This document shows, piece by piece, positions 35,801 to 49,600 of a stretch of 64,000 bases of DNA (within the stretch, counting starts at the first letter, position 1; each line of letters opens with the position of its first letter). The notes under the pieces are model-generated. The model ran no database searches. It was not told where the DNA came from and saw only the letters and a program-made list of their open reading frames with translations. The position numbers were made by a program, and so were the translations under genes. Location: the NCBI GenBank assembly GCA_003255065.1, contig QAOA01003675.1, forward strand, positions 62,001 to 126,000. The letters are read 5' to 3'. The DNA comes from Cercis canadensis. Taxonomy: Eukaryota > Streptophyta > Magnoliopsida > Fabales > Fabaceae.

Positions 35801-36520
35801 ATGTAGGGTTTATTAGGGATTTGCATACTATAATAGATTGTAATTGCGAAAAAATGCAGTTAAAATAGCCTCCAAAACCGTTATATCATATCAACAATTG
35901 AAATTGTAAACTTCAATTAAAACTAACAATGTCAAATAGGCTTGACCCCAATTTAAGTTGGGCTCAAAAAGACCTAAATTTAATCGGGCCTAAAAAATAA
36001 AGCATGCACCCAGACATATTAAGCCTGTTTAATAAGTGGACTGGCCTAATTAATATTATTTTATTATTTATTGAATTAAATATTATTTTAAAAATAAACA
36101 AATAAAAAATAGGATAAAAAATAAAAAATAAAAAAGAAAAAAATAAAATAAAAGAAAAAATTTAGGCCAAGCCGGGCATAAAAATTCTAATTTTAATTAA
36201 ACCTCAAAATTCAAGTCATAATCTAATTTTATATGAGCTAAGTTGTAATTTTAATCAGACCAAATCCAAAATTTGATAATGCTATTTAAAACGCAAATCA
36301 TCGTGAAGGGGATCATAAGATGGGCCCTCAAAGGTTTAAGAATGTAGAAATGGGTAGAATTCGGGGCTGAGATAGGCCTGGCCCAACATCAGCCTTTTAC
36401 AAGTAACACAACTACACAAGTACAACAAACCTACCATGAGGCACACATTGTGCAACTATTGGCTACGCACACGGACACGCTTAGACTTGGGCACTACTTC
36501 CTGAAACCTTGTTCTGCATT
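35801..36520. other. Intergenic AT-rich sequence
   Basis: No gene or element boundary is recognised. There is an A/T-rich low-complexity stretch at 36050-36170. It lies between the pararetrovirus fossil and the first transcribed region of the host ATPase gene and should include that gene's promoter, but no confident TATA box was picked. Confidence 0.4.
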
Positions 36521-36539
36521 TGCACCGGTAAAATAAACT

Positions 36540-36673
36540 CAGCTTATCTCCTCTCTTCTCTTCCCCTTCAAAACGTTCGTCTCGCACACACTTTAGCTTC
36601 CTCTTTTACCGTCCCTTTCTCTCTTATGGCCAACGAATAAGCTAGGGTTGTTCCTCAAAACCAATCCAAGAAG
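36540..36673 (+). other. Probable 5' untranslated exon of the ATPase gene
   Basis: A CT-rich leader typical of plant transcription starts (about 36540-36630) ends at AAGAAG|GTGTGC, a plausible donor at 36673/36674. A matching acceptor (TTTGCAG) precedes 37955, which starts the exon that contains the ATG at 38075. The 1.3 kb intron between them carries two poly-T tracts (36786-36829 with an N, and 37497-37538). Without transcript data the exact 5' end is unknown. Confidence 0.45.
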
Positions 36674-36782
36674 GTGTGCTTTCTCCCTCTCTCATGGATT
36701 GGTCACACATCTAACAAGTTATAATTCTCTTAGCATTTCAGTGAAAAGATGAAAAATTGAATATTTTTAATATCTTTTTTCT

Positions 36783-36819
<37 letters not shown>

Positions 36820-37493
36820 NTTTTTTTTTGATTTTCTTGTTTTGTCATATGTGCTTTTAATATTTTGAATTAGTTTCTGTTGGAACTGCTGTGAGAGAGC
36901 TTCAGGTGGATCTTGTTTCTCTGTCTTGTGAATTCAGAGATGCATTGTTTTCTGTATTAATGATTGTATATAAGTTAAAATGCATATAGATCTTCTAAAA
37001 TGAAATCTATAATGTCCGCATTCTACACAAATGGGTGGATATTGTTGGCACTTTAAAGTGCATTTTATGAGGTCCTATCTCTCCTTCTCTTTTGCTTGTT
37101 CCCTGAAGAGGAATGGTTTCATCTTCAGAGGAAGACACTATAAATACCAACATAATTGGCTTTTGTGCATTTTTTTTCTTCTCTAAAAGTTGTTTAGTAT
37201 GCATAAAGATATGGTTGATTTTGATTGCTGAAAATGTCAGTATATTCTTTGCATATATGTGCATCTTATTCTTTCAGCTTATATATCCTTCTTATTCAGT
37301 CGCTTGCTTTTGCTTTTACGATTTAGGCCTTCTCTATATAATGAGAATGGCAGATTCCAAAGAGTTGAATTTTAGCAAGTAGTTGCCTGGTTTTCTTAGA
37401 ATTTTGCATTTGAGAATGAGGGGACTTTCTTGTAAAACATATTATCTTTTCTGATTGTTGAGGTATACGTTTAGCTTGATATAAACAAGTAAT

Positions 37494-37538
<45 letters not shown>

Positions 37539-38074
37539 CTGTTTGATTAGTCCTATGTATCTCTATTTAAAAATTTAGTCCTATATGAATAATGGATGAT
37601 TAACTGTCTAAAAATTAAGTCTGCTTAAGTATTTTCGTGACTTATAGTTTATTTGAGCATTTACGTCAACAGTACTACTTGCATGAGTCAGAATCTATTT
37701 CAATAACATGACGTTTCAGTGGATCTGGAACAATCATATGGCCAGTGAATTAGTTTTCTGCAGCTGTGAAATGACACAAGTTAAGGAAATTGAGTCTGAA
37801 CCTAAAATAAGTAAGGAACAATCTTCTAACCAGTGAATCAGATTCTTGAAAATTGAATGCCGAGGCAAAAGAGAAAGGAAGCAAATAAAAGCACAAATTA
37901 AATCTGTTTGATTATTAAAAGAAATTGATTATTTGTTTAGACTTCTATTTGCAGTTTGATGACGAAAACTATTGAGTAGTGTAACTACTTTGACTATGAT
38001 GACTAAGGATTCATAGAAACTAATGGAAAGCCATTCTGCTGCAGAATTATCAGAGTTGGAGAAAAACAATTTCA

Positions 38075-40662
38075 ATGTACTTTAGAAGAATACAGTGCAG
38101 AGATCGGAGATGGGGTTTAGTGTTTCAGCCATCCAAATACTTTATTAGGCCAAGATGCAATAACTATGCATGCTTTCAATCTTTGTGCCGTGAGACTTCT
38201 GTGGAAGAATATTCTTCACATGATAGTATCATCAGAAGGCATTTATTAGGTTTATTTTCTTCTCGGGGTTCATCTAGTAATAGTTATAGTGTGCTGCAAG
38301 GTCCGCCTACTTTATGTTTGAAAAGTACTCAGTTTCGTCTCTATAGTTCTGAAAGTGACGGAAGGAATGCAAGTGAGGATAAACATGTACATGTAAATGA
38401 TGGAGCTAACTTTGATAAGGGAAAGAACCGGCAAGAGAAGTTTGGGGAAGATGTCAAGCACGGTAATGGGCATGCAAGACTTGGAGAACAGGATCAAGAG
38501 GAATGGCTTAATAATGAGAAGCTTGCTGTAGAAATTAAAAAGAGCCAATCACCCTTTTTGACAAGGAGGGAGAAGTTCAAAAATGAGTTTCTGCGAAGGG
38601 TTGTTCCATGGGAGAAAATAAACATTTCATGGGACACATTTCCTTACTACATACAGTAATTACATGCTATTCCTATTCATTCTTCTTTCTTCTTATTAAT
38701 GTCTCCTTTTATTTGAGGTATATATGTGGATTTAAGTCCTACTTTTCCATCTGTAGTGAGCCTACGAAAACTCTTTTGGTGGAATGTGCTACTTCTCATT
38801 TGAGACATAAAGATCTTGCTTCGTCTTATGGTGCTCGTCTCACATCATCAAGTGGGAGAATATTACTTCAGAGCATGCCTGGTATGTCATCCATTCAACA
38901 AATTTTGTCCTTATTCTGTTTACATTATCGTGTTTGCTTTGAATGCATATTTTCTGGCATTGTTAGTTATATTCAAATTTTTTCTTTAGTTAGAAAGTTT
39001 ATGTTGTCTTGTTATCTTCAGGCACTGAGCTCTATCGGGAGAGATTAGTTAGAGCACTTGCACGAGATTTACAAGTTCCTTTGTTGGTGCTTGATAGCAG
39101 CGTCCTTGCTCCTTATGTAAGTTCTGGAAGAAATTAGAAATTTATCAGGTATTAATTATTTTCTTACTTTTGGTGCTGAAAGGGCAAGATGACTTGTATT
39201 ATTTGAATTGTTATGCAGGGTGTTGATGATGATTTATCAACAGACTGTGAATCTGATGATGAAAATGCAGAGTCAGGGGAGGAAGATTCTCTGGAGTCAG
39301 AGGATGAGCATAATGATGCTAGCAATGAAGAAGAATGGACTAGCAGTACTGAGGCAAAGTCAGATGGTAGTGATAATGAAGAACTTGATGCACTGGCAAG
39401 TACTGAGGCAGCCCTTAAGAAGGTTAAAGAAGCTGTTCAGAAACTTGTTCCCTATACCACTATTGAAGACTTTGAAAAGGTGCTTACACAGGAAACTGTT
39501 TAAAAGTAATGGGATAGCTTTTCTCTGTCTTTTGGCTAAGATAAAATGAAGGATCTGGGAACTCTGGAATTTTTAACTCTATTTTGTGTTGGAGTGTAGT
39601 TTAAGATAAGGGATTTAGTAAAGTGGCATTCTGATGCTTGTGTTAATACATATTTATTTGCTAGCTACTGTTGTTTAAAAGTTACCAATCCTTTAATGTT
39701 GCTTCAGTTTGATGCATTTGAGACTATTTAATGCAAGGACTTCATCATTCATTAGAAAAGATGTAGCATGACATTTGTTGGACTTGTTAGAATTTGAGCA
39801 TAGGACCATCTTAGGCCTCAGTTGAGTGGGTTATCATTATGATATCATCTCTGGCCGAACAGTTGATGTCATTGTCTTTTATGAGAGTTCAATTGATCAA
39901 CTTATGAAGAGCGGGTTTTATAGATGTGTCATATGTCTTGGTGTGATTTATCGAATGACATGTCAAGCTGATTAAAGCAACACACTCACAAAGTGAGGCA
40001 GATTACTATTTTTGAGGTGGATTGTTGTTAGCACAAGACATGTAAGTCAAGCTATAGGAATGATTGTTTAAAACTTAAAAGTACAAGCAGGGAGTGAAAT
40101 ATATTGCTGTCTTATGTGGCATGGCTGATTCATATTGTTTTCAAGTGAAAACAGCATGGGAAGGCAGAGGTTTAATGGTGTATGAAATTCAACTATTTTG
40201 GAGGTTAAAATGTAGTTTTCTACCATAACTTTGGGAACAATGCCTACTTCAGTCCACTATTTAGGTGCAACTACAGAGGTGTGATTCCCAGCCATTTGCT
40301 TGTATTATTCTGCCTTATAGTTCTGTTTATTGTAACAGATGGGTTGTTAAGATGATTTGTGGAACTTCGATGAGGATCAAGGCTCATTTGAAGTCAAGTT
40401 GAATGTTATGCTATTAATGTCTTTGCACAGTTATCTTGATCAAAAGTTGAAACTCATATTGATCCTCTATCCAGAATTCTTGATTTACTCAAGTATATTC
40501 TTTGAACTCATGTTGTATCAACAGACCACTTGATATTCTTTTTCCCTCTTTTTCTTGCTTTTATATTTTGTCAGGAATCATCTCTGGAACCTGAAAGTTC
40601 TGAGTCACGCAAGACAGAGGATGTCAAGGATTCTGATAAATCAGGATGCCAGTTAAAGAAAG
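38075..40662 (+). CDS. ATPase gene exons 1-5
   Basis: Exon 1 (581 bases, ends phase 2 at ATACA|GTAATT) gives the presequence and the FLTRREKFKNEF block. Exon 2 starts after CTGTAG at 38757. Exons 2 and 3 encode the degenerate P-loop-like region. Exon 4 is acidic. Its donor is uncertain: 39497 (ACT|GTTTAA) gives the residue spacing I expect for the family, while 39479 (AAG|GTGCTT) is an alternative six codons shorter; both keep phase 0. Exon 5 ends at AAAG|GTAATA (40662). Reading through the exon 4 donor stops at once in the intron. Confidence 0.8.
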
Positions 40663-43600
40663 GTAATATATTCAGCTAGCTAGAATTTTAATCATATTAC
40701 AATGAACTTACCATATATGTCAATCATATTACAAGAAAGGATTATATCTTTACTAGATGGAAATTTAAAACTCACTGTGGGCTCCTCCCCCTGACTTCTT
40801 GGCTGCAGTAAAAATGTCTGTCTTTCATATTTAATATGTTCACTAGTGAAATTTCAAACCTCCCATTTGAGGAATGGCATGTTTTCTTGACAATCAATTA
40901 GTCTGAAAGGTTAGAGCCTCTTGGGACTTGGGAGAATGGCAATCAAGGGGTTCATAAATCAAGTATGATAATGATCTATGGTATCCTCTGTTTGGGCTTG
41001 AAAATTACATTTGTAATCTCTAAGAGAAAACTACTTGTAAAATTGTATTTATCAAAACACAAAAAAAAAAAAAAAAAAACACACACACACAATTTGGAAA
41101 GGAAGGGAAACTTTATAATTGGATTAGAGTAAACTATTTTAATCCTGCACAAATATGGCAGTTCTCAATTTGGTCCTTGACTGCTGAAAATGAAGTCTTT
41201 CTGCTTCCAACTAAGGCCGATCATTGTGCGCAGTAGGAAATGAAAGGTTTCTGTTAGCATTTAATGGTGATACATCATTGAGAATGGTATGAATCAGCAA
41301 CTCTGTTCATTCAATAGTGGTATATTGATTGACGGTGAAATTAGCAAGAAAGTGGATTTCAAGTACTTGATTGCAAAAATAATTCTGTTAGACACCAGAA
41401 CAAGACATATTTATAAAGGACCAAAAATAGTAGTTTACTCATTAAATTATTATGCACAAGGTAAAGTAGGACTTGAGACAAAATTGTCTAAGATTAGCAA
41501 CCTTTTAAGATGTGTCTGCAAATTGGTTGTCCTAAATGCTTTAAAGGCTAGTTTGACATAGGGTGAGTTTGGATGGAAAAGCGTTTTGTTAAAAAAAAGT
41601 TCCTTTTGAAGTAGAGCTTTTTTAAGTACTTTCACAGGGATAAGCATAAGTAGTTTCGGGTTTGGATGCAGTTGCTGAGAAGCATCCCCCTACTCCATTC
41701 TCCCCCATCATGCCTAATTTATGAAGCTGTTTGGTTGCAAACTATAAAAGTGCTTTTGTAATGATAAAACTGCTGAAAAGGGCATGTAGAAGGGGAGGGC
41801 TTGTGTAGAGTTATGGTATAGGAAAAAGATGTCGTTCTCTTTTGGTGTTTTAGTTAGGGGAATCTTATAAAAAGTTTGACTTGTCAAATGGGGAGAACTT
41901 TTGCAGAAAAAGAAGCTCCATTTTTTAGCTTCTCTAAAATCTTCAATTTCTAGTTTATAAGTCCTTTTAAAAGTTTCGGGAAGCTCATCCAACCACATAA
42001 ATACACCCTTACAATACATTTTTAAGTGAACCACTTATTTTACTGTTTTGACACGTACTCAGAGACTGATGAAGCAAAGAAGCTATCTTTTGTACCACTT
42101 ATTAGATAAGAAGGGAAACAAAGTCTGATAATCTGGCGCTGTGCTTCTTCTTGAGAACCTTCTGTGCTGCTTGCTATGGCCAGCGGGAATAGAAGGTGAG
42201 GGTAGCAGGAAGAGAGGGAGTTGAAGGACACATAATAAAGGACTCTGGTTTGGTCTCATGTGGAGAAGGGCTAGAGATCTAATTTAATTGAATCATTTGT
42301 AGGTTATATCAGTTATGATTAGTCTTCTCAAACTCTATTTATGACTCTTGTTTTCTGACTCTTTCTGTTTGAGGAAGCTTTCATGTTTTTAAATATGTTA
42401 TCTATATTTCTAACATCCAAACTGGTATGATACTCTTTAAATTTCAAATTTCATGGAATGATCTACTATAGTTAACTTATTCTACAAGGCGCTTTTTTTT
42501 TTTGGTGCCTCAAGTATTGGTTTTAGTGGTCCAAATGTTGGGAGTTTCATTCTTTCGAGAGTAGTGCCTAACTATAAGAAGGTCTCATTGTTTTTATAAA
42601 GTGTTAATCCACTGATTAGCAACTCCATTATACAACTACAATGCTCTTTCCTATGAGTTGTTTGATATCAGAAGAATAAGGTTGTGATGCCTTATTTATA
42701 TTCATGTTCTAAGTTACATGCCTTATTTATATTCATGTTCTAAGTTACAGTTTAATTTCTATTAGTGTACTAAATTTTCTCCTTCCTTTAGGTATACCTT
42801 TTTATCTCTTGATGTCTCTATTATCATTATGTGCTCCAGTACTTTGGAGACAAGTAGTTATCTGTTCTTACATTGCAAAGTTGCACTCATTTGGCAAGGT
42901 CTTTCTGGTGTTTTGGTTGAGCTTTGGAGCAACTATTCCACCTCTTTATGGAATAATTGTTTTGGTCTATTAGGTGAATGTTGGGTGTGCCTCTTGGCTT
43001 TGGAGCAGTTCTTGTTAAGTAGTTTGAGGTTTTGGCAGGGGTAAAGAGGCAAAAATTCTCTGGCATTGTGCAGTTTTTGCAGTTATTTGGTGCATTTTAT
43101 TGGAATCTGTAAAATCTGAGAATAATTTCTCTCTTGCTACTATTGACAACCAGACTTTACATATATAGGAATTGATGACAGCAATCAATTCCTAATTATA
43201 AGCAATAGCCTAATCTAAGGGATTCTATTTACATTAATTATCCCTAGTCAGCTATCCTAATAAATACAATTAACTACAGCTGATTAAATACAATAACTCC
43301 AGCTGATTGAAAACAATTAGCTATCCCTTAATTTCCTCCCTTAATATCCAGGATTTCCAACACTCCCCCTCAAGCTGAGGCATAGATATTGATCATGCCC
43401 AGCTTGCTTGTTAATTCTTCAACCCGTGGTCTAGGAAGGCTCTTGGTAAGAAGATCAGCTACCTGCTGCTTTGTGGGCAGATATCTTAGACTAATAAGCC
43501 CATTATCAACCTTTTCTTTAATGAAGTGTCTGTCAATCTCTACATGCTTAGTTCTGTCATGATGGACTGGATTGTGGGCTATGTTGACAGCTGCTTGGTT

Positions 43601-46600
43601 GTCACAATATAAGGTTATGGGTAGAGGTATAGGAACCCGAAGTTCCTTTAGTATTCTTTTTAGCCAAATACCCTCGCAAACCCCATGTGCTAAGGCCCGA
43701 AACTCTGCCTCTGCAGTACTTCTGGCTACAACAGCCTGCTTTTTACTTCTCCATGTCACTAGATTTCCCCACACATAAGTACAATAACCTGAAGTGGAGC
43801 GCCTATCAGTTATTGACCCTGCCCAATCTGCATCAGTGAATATTTCAACATGTTTCTGCCTTCCTTTTCTAAAATACAATCCCTTTCCTCGAGTGCTCTT
43901 TAAGTACCTCAAAATTCTGTACACTGCATCCATGTGGCCTTCCTTAGGAGAATGCATGAATTGGCTCACCACACTTACTGCAAATGCAATGTCAGGCCGT
44001 GTGTGTGCAAGGTATATAAGTTTTCCCACAAGCCGTTGATACCTCCCTTTATCAGCATCTCTGCCATCCTCTTTTCCCCCTAACTTCTTATTAGGTTCCA
44101 TAGGGGTGTCAGCTGGTTTACAGCCCATCATTCTAGTTTCTTGCAATAAGTCCAGCACATATTTTCGCTGTGAGATTGAAATGCCAGTATGGTTCCTTGC
44201 TACCTCCATCCCTAGGAAGTATTTTAGAGGCCTAGGTCTTTAAGCTCAAATATCTTGCTGAGATAATTCTTTAATGAACTGATTTCAGCTAGATCATTCC
44301 CTGTTATAATCATATCATCCACATACACAATGAGGATAATAATCTTACCTCCTAATGAGTGCTTAAAGAACATGGTGTGATCGGTTTGAGCTTGGCAGTA
44401 CCCTCTATTCTTCACAACCCTCACAAGTTTCTCAAACCATGCTCTTGGGGATTGTTTCAGCCCGTAAAGAGCCTTTTTCAATCTGCACACCTTCCCTTTT
44501 GGTTCCTCAAACCCGGGAGGTATATTCATGTAGACTTCCTCATTCAGCACGCCATTAAGAAACGCATTCTTCACATCTAGCTGATGGAGAGGCCAGTCTA
44601 AGTTTGCTGCCAATGAAAACAGTACCCTCACTGTGTTGAGTTTTGCTACAGGTGCAAATGTCTCCTGGTAGTCAATGCCATAGGTTTGAGTGAATCCCCT
44701 TGCAACCAGTCTAGCTTTATACCTGTCTATGCTGCCATCACCTTTATATTTAATAGTAAACAGCCATTTACATCCAACTGTCTTCTTACCAATAGGTAGG
44801 TCCCTGAATTCCCAAGTGCCATTTTTCTCAAGTGCCCTCATCTCTTCCAAAACAGCATGCTTCCATTCAGGTTTAGTGACTGCTTCATATATGTTTTTAG
44901 GAATTGCTGTCTTAGAGAGGTCAGTGGTGAAAGCATGAAAACTAGGAGATAGCTGTTCATATGACACAAATTTGGAAACAGGGTGTTTTGTACATGCCCT
45001 TACCCCTTTTCTGATTGCAATTGGAAAGTCTCCCAAGTTTTGGGGCAATTCGGTCAGCTGCTGCATGGCTAGTTGAGTTTCTGTTGGTTGCTGTATGGGG
45101 CATTCTGTACTTTGAGTGTTATTAGAGCACACTCTAGGTTCAGATGATTGCCCTTACTGTATGTCAGATTTGTCACCCTTTGAAGATGTATTTCTCCTGG
45201 AATAAACAAGCAATTCTGGAGGGTCTTTATGGTTTTCTGTTTCTGTGGTGACTGGTTCAGGTTCAGTCAAGATGGTTTCGGGGATAGACAAAGGAGTTTT
45301 GGGAATAGGTAGAGAAGTAGGAGTGGTTGCGGAAATTATGGAGGGTTGAACAGGTCCTATTTCAATTTGCTGAATAGGTCCTGTTTCAGATGATGGAATG
45401 GTCTGCTGTTCAAGCTCTAAGATGGTTTCTCGGCACACATCTTCACCTATATGCTCCCCTTGAAGATGTGTGACGGGAAAGTATGGTTCTGTTTCAAAGA
45501 AGGTGACATCCTTAGATACAAAAAACCGTTTGAGAGGAGGTGAATAACACTTATACCCTTTTTTAGTGGGTGAGTAACCTATGAACACACATTTGTGTGC
45601 CCTAGGATCAAGTTTGGATTGCCCAGGAAATTGGAAGTAAACAAAGACCTTACAACCGAAAGTCGTAGGGGAGAGAGATGTAGGACTGAAGTAGAGAACA
45701 TGTAGGTGTCTCGGATTGGGTACTAAGCAGTCGGTGGAGTGCTTCCAGTTGAGGTTTAGACAGCTGAATACTAGAGACTTCTTCCTCTTCCCAAGTTTCT
45801 TCAAGTGTAGGTTCACTAGAAACTCGGTGGGCCTTGCCTTCTCTTTTATTTTTAGATTTCCAGCCAGGGGGTACTCCATGGAGTTGGAAGCACTTCTCCC
45901 GGGTGTGGCCTATCTTCTTACAGTAGCTGCAAGTAGGACGATCCCCAAGCTTGAGTGGCTTGTTGTCACCTCGAATTCTAGGATCAGAACTGCCCTTGGT
46001 ATAGAGGGCAGTAATTTCAGCAGAGATTGGGTTTTTTTCTTCTCCCAACATTACCCTCTTTCTGTTTTCTTCACGTCTCACTTCAGCAAAGGCTTCTCCA
46101 ATTGATGGCAGAGGCCTTCTTCCCAAGATCCGACCACATACCTCATCCAAAGTTCTGTTTAAACCTGCCAGAAAATCATACAGTCGCTCCTTGTCCAGAT
46201 GTGCCTTGAATTTGACATGTTCATCAACATCTCCCCAATCAGATTCATAGAACAGATCTAGTTCTTGCCACAGAACCTTTAGGGAATTGTAATATCTAGT
46301 GACATCCAGGTTGCCTTGCCTAATATCCTTCAGCTTCAACTTGATCTCAAACACTTGAGATGCATTCTCAAGGTCTGAGTAGGTTTCTTTTACAGCATCC
46401 CAAATCGCCTTGGCTGTCTTGAACAGCAAATAGGTTCGGCTGATGGTTGGCTCCATGGAGTTGATGAGCCAAGACATGACAATGGAGTTATTAAGTTCCC
46501 AAGCAGCATAGCTGGGATCATCAAGCTTGGGTTTACTGAGTTCACCAGTAATAAAACCCAGCTTTCCCCGTCCTCTAATCACCATGAGGACTGACTGAGA

Positions 46601-49600
46601 CCAGTGGAGAAAGTTCTTCCCATCTAGCCTATGATTTGTAATGACTAGAGAAGAATTTTCACCAAAGGAAGAGATACCCGGAGTGGACAAACTGGTATTA
46701 CTACCAGAACTCCCTTTTCCTGAAAGATCCATGGTTTGAACTTGCTCTGATACCATGTAAAACCTGAGAATAATTTCTCTCTTGCTACTATTGACAACCA
46801 GACTTTACATATATAGGAATTGATGACAGCAATCAATTCCTAATTATAAGCAATAGCCTAATCTAAGGGATTCTATTTACATTAATTATCCCTAGTCAGC
46901 TATCCTAATAAATACAATTAACTACAGCTGATTAAATACAATAACTCCAGCTGATTGAAAACAATTAGGATTGTACACATGACCTCTCTTTGGTGCCATG
47001 GTAAGGTGTTTTAAGGGAACTTTCCTTTCAGATATCCAGAGGGGTTGGATTGCCTTACTGCATTGATGTCCTTGTGTCTTTCTGCTGTGGTACATTTTGT
47101 ATTTCTATCCAGGACAATAAGTTATCCTTTCCTTTTTATTTATTTATTTATATATATATATGTACAAAAGAATAAATTTTTATCAGAAACAAAGAGAAAG
47201 AAATACAGAGGCAGAGGACAAGGAATCCGCTTAAAAGGCAAGAGAAAAACAAAGGCCAAAACAGAAGTACATCAATATAGCAAAGAAAAAGGAAAGAAGA
47301 TAAGCCTCTAAAGCTCAGGCTTCATATAACTTTTGCTCCATGATACCGGCTTAATATGCCCCACACAGATTAGATCCAGTTCAAGCATTCATTTTTATTG
47401 TTCCTCCACAAGTTGCAATTATTCTGAAGGATCAAAAGGATTTGAAAATATCTTGTATTCTGTATATGTTCTGTTCATTTTATCCCATTGGAAAAGCTCT
47501 CATAACTTTTGAAGTTTGAGAGATTGCGTCTGCATTTAAGTTAGTCCCTTGTTAATTGTTACATTCCTGACCTTTTTCCCCCTGATCTATACTGGCACTC
47601 AATTCAGCTGTATATTGGTTTTTATGCTGGATGATAATGGGATTGATATTGGTTTGTCATGTGATATTGAATTATTTTTTATCTTTATGTGATATGTTGC
47701 AAATTTTTGATGATTAATCTTTCTATTTAGCTATTTTTTATTTTCATACTCCCATTTAGTACCGGCATTCTTGTAATCAGCTATGTTACTGCATTGTTAC
47801 AATTCTTAGGTGACCGTGTAAAATACATTGGGCCGTCTGTTCAAGTGGAAGCCGATAATAGGTAATAATTTCTGATTTGGTACATTAGATTTGGATCTAA
47901 GATTCATATTATGCTCCTTATCTGTTAAATATTGGAATTGTACAATGAAGAAGTTGGATTTACATAATAGTATAAAGAACTTGAATTACCTTGTGAGAGA
48001 AATGATTTGCTTAAGTGTTATATACATTAATGACATGAGTTTGGTGTATTTATTGAAATAAAACATCTTTGACCTAGTAACCAAAATTTTAAAGCATGTA
48101 TAAAATGAGTTCACATAATTCAATGTGGTGGGATGCTTCCTTCCTTCATGGTCCATCTTCAGTAACACATGTATTTTCTATTGTATATGAGGAAACATTC
48201 TCTAGCCTGAATCATCTGATGCTTCCCTCTTGCTGCAAACAAACTGGTGCTTATGTGGTTGTCGAAATTAGATGATACATTATTTGTATCATTGGATACA
48301 TACAGCCGGAAGGCTATTGCTTTTCATGGTACTTGTATTGAAGTTCAATACGAAAGTTGGATGTTACAATGTTCTTTCCACTCATTGAAGAAATATATAT
48401 TGTTTCTTTCAATGGATGTCTTCATCTTTATCCTTTTATCTTGTGCTGAAATTATATATGCCAATATTGGGTGAAGGATTTTGTATTTTATATTTTTCTA
48501 TACTTTTTTCAATTTTAGCTTTGAGTGATTATAATAAGTTATAAGCTTCTCTGCTTAAGCATGTTGAATGCAAGTTAAAGGTACTTGTCATGCAATTTTA
48601 AACTATATGCACTTTTTAGTTTGCATGACATGGAATTAGGACCTGGTTGTTTTGATGATTGTTTTTAGAGTTAGTATGCAAGTAGTTCTGAAGCCTTTGC
48701 TTCGGTCCAAAAACAGGAGTCTGAAGCCTCTGTACTGAACATAAGAACTCTAGTCCAATTAAGTTAGTGACAAGACAATAATGGGCTGGTTCTCAAGCAG
48801 TTTGAGAGGCCGGCTATCTTCTTTCTTGTAAACCCATTGTATAATCTTCCCCATTGGACTTTGAGTTCGCCCTCACCTGACATTGGCATATATAATTTAT
48901 CACAGGATCATACTGGGGAAGATACTGACATCTGATGGTCCAACTAATGCTTATACTGTTATCCGTGGCAGGTGGGTTGGTAAGTCATCCCTATGTGGAG
49001 AAGACAAACTCTTAGATGCCTCTCGCCTTTTGGCATTCGCTTGAAACTGATTGCGTTTTCTTTTGCTTCCTAAGGATCTACAGTTCCTTGTCTAATCCAT
49101 GAGCCATAGATGTCATATATCCTTGCTTTAATTCCCATAGATTTGGTGCCCAATATTTTTTGGAGTGTATGTATGCTCATTCTCAAGTATATTCTTGTTA
49201 GGTTTTCTTTAAGTTGTCTTCTGATCAACCTAAAGTCAATCATTCCAACTAATTTTAGTGATTCCCTTGCTTTATTTATTTATTTTTTATTTCAAGAACT
49301 TGCAAACTTGAAATTCAGAATCATCCAAAATATTTACATTAATATATTTTCAATAGAATAAGAGTTTGTACACCCTGTAGGCTTTCTCAAACCAGTGAAA
49401 CAAGGTCTTGTATATCTGTGCTTCTGTCTGCCTGTGTTTTTGTGTAAAGTTAAGCTTGCATTTCTTGGTATGTTGAAACTTATTGATCTTACGAAGTAGA
49501 AAAGCAAGGTAAAAGTTGTTACCTGCAAATTGGAAAAAGATAGTGGCTGGTCTGATATGATATATTACATGACAGTCATTAGTTTAGGTCATGTATATGG

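Larger units (their letters stand above)
43108..46968 (-). mobile_element. Ty1-copia element 1, internally deleted, antisense in intron 5
   Basis: LTRs lie at 43108-43362 (255 bp, TGTAAAA...CCAACA) and 46756-46968 (213 bp, missing about 42 bases at its outer end). The shared part is nearly identical; I noticed one difference (AAATCTG versus AAACCTG). A primer site complementary to Met-tRNA (CTCTGATACCA on the plus strand) abuts the right LTR, and a purine tract (CTCCCCCTCAAG on plus) abuts the left. Gag is followed directly by the end of integrase, so protease and most of integrase are deleted. No exact target duplication was found, consistent with the truncated LTR end. Confidence 0.88.
42829..47200 (+). 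mobile_element. LINE-like 3' remnant split by copia element 1
   Basis: A plus-strand frame at 42829-43044 has the spacing of the zinc-finger-like tail of plant LINE reverse transcriptases (ETSSYLFLHCKVALIWQ). Sequence at 43045-43107 and again after 46969 continues in the style of the region after that domain (LWHCAVFAVIWCIL). The two parts are separated by the copia insertion. A 3' (T/A)-rich region near 47140-47160 may mark its end. Stops show it is dead. Confidence 0.4.
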
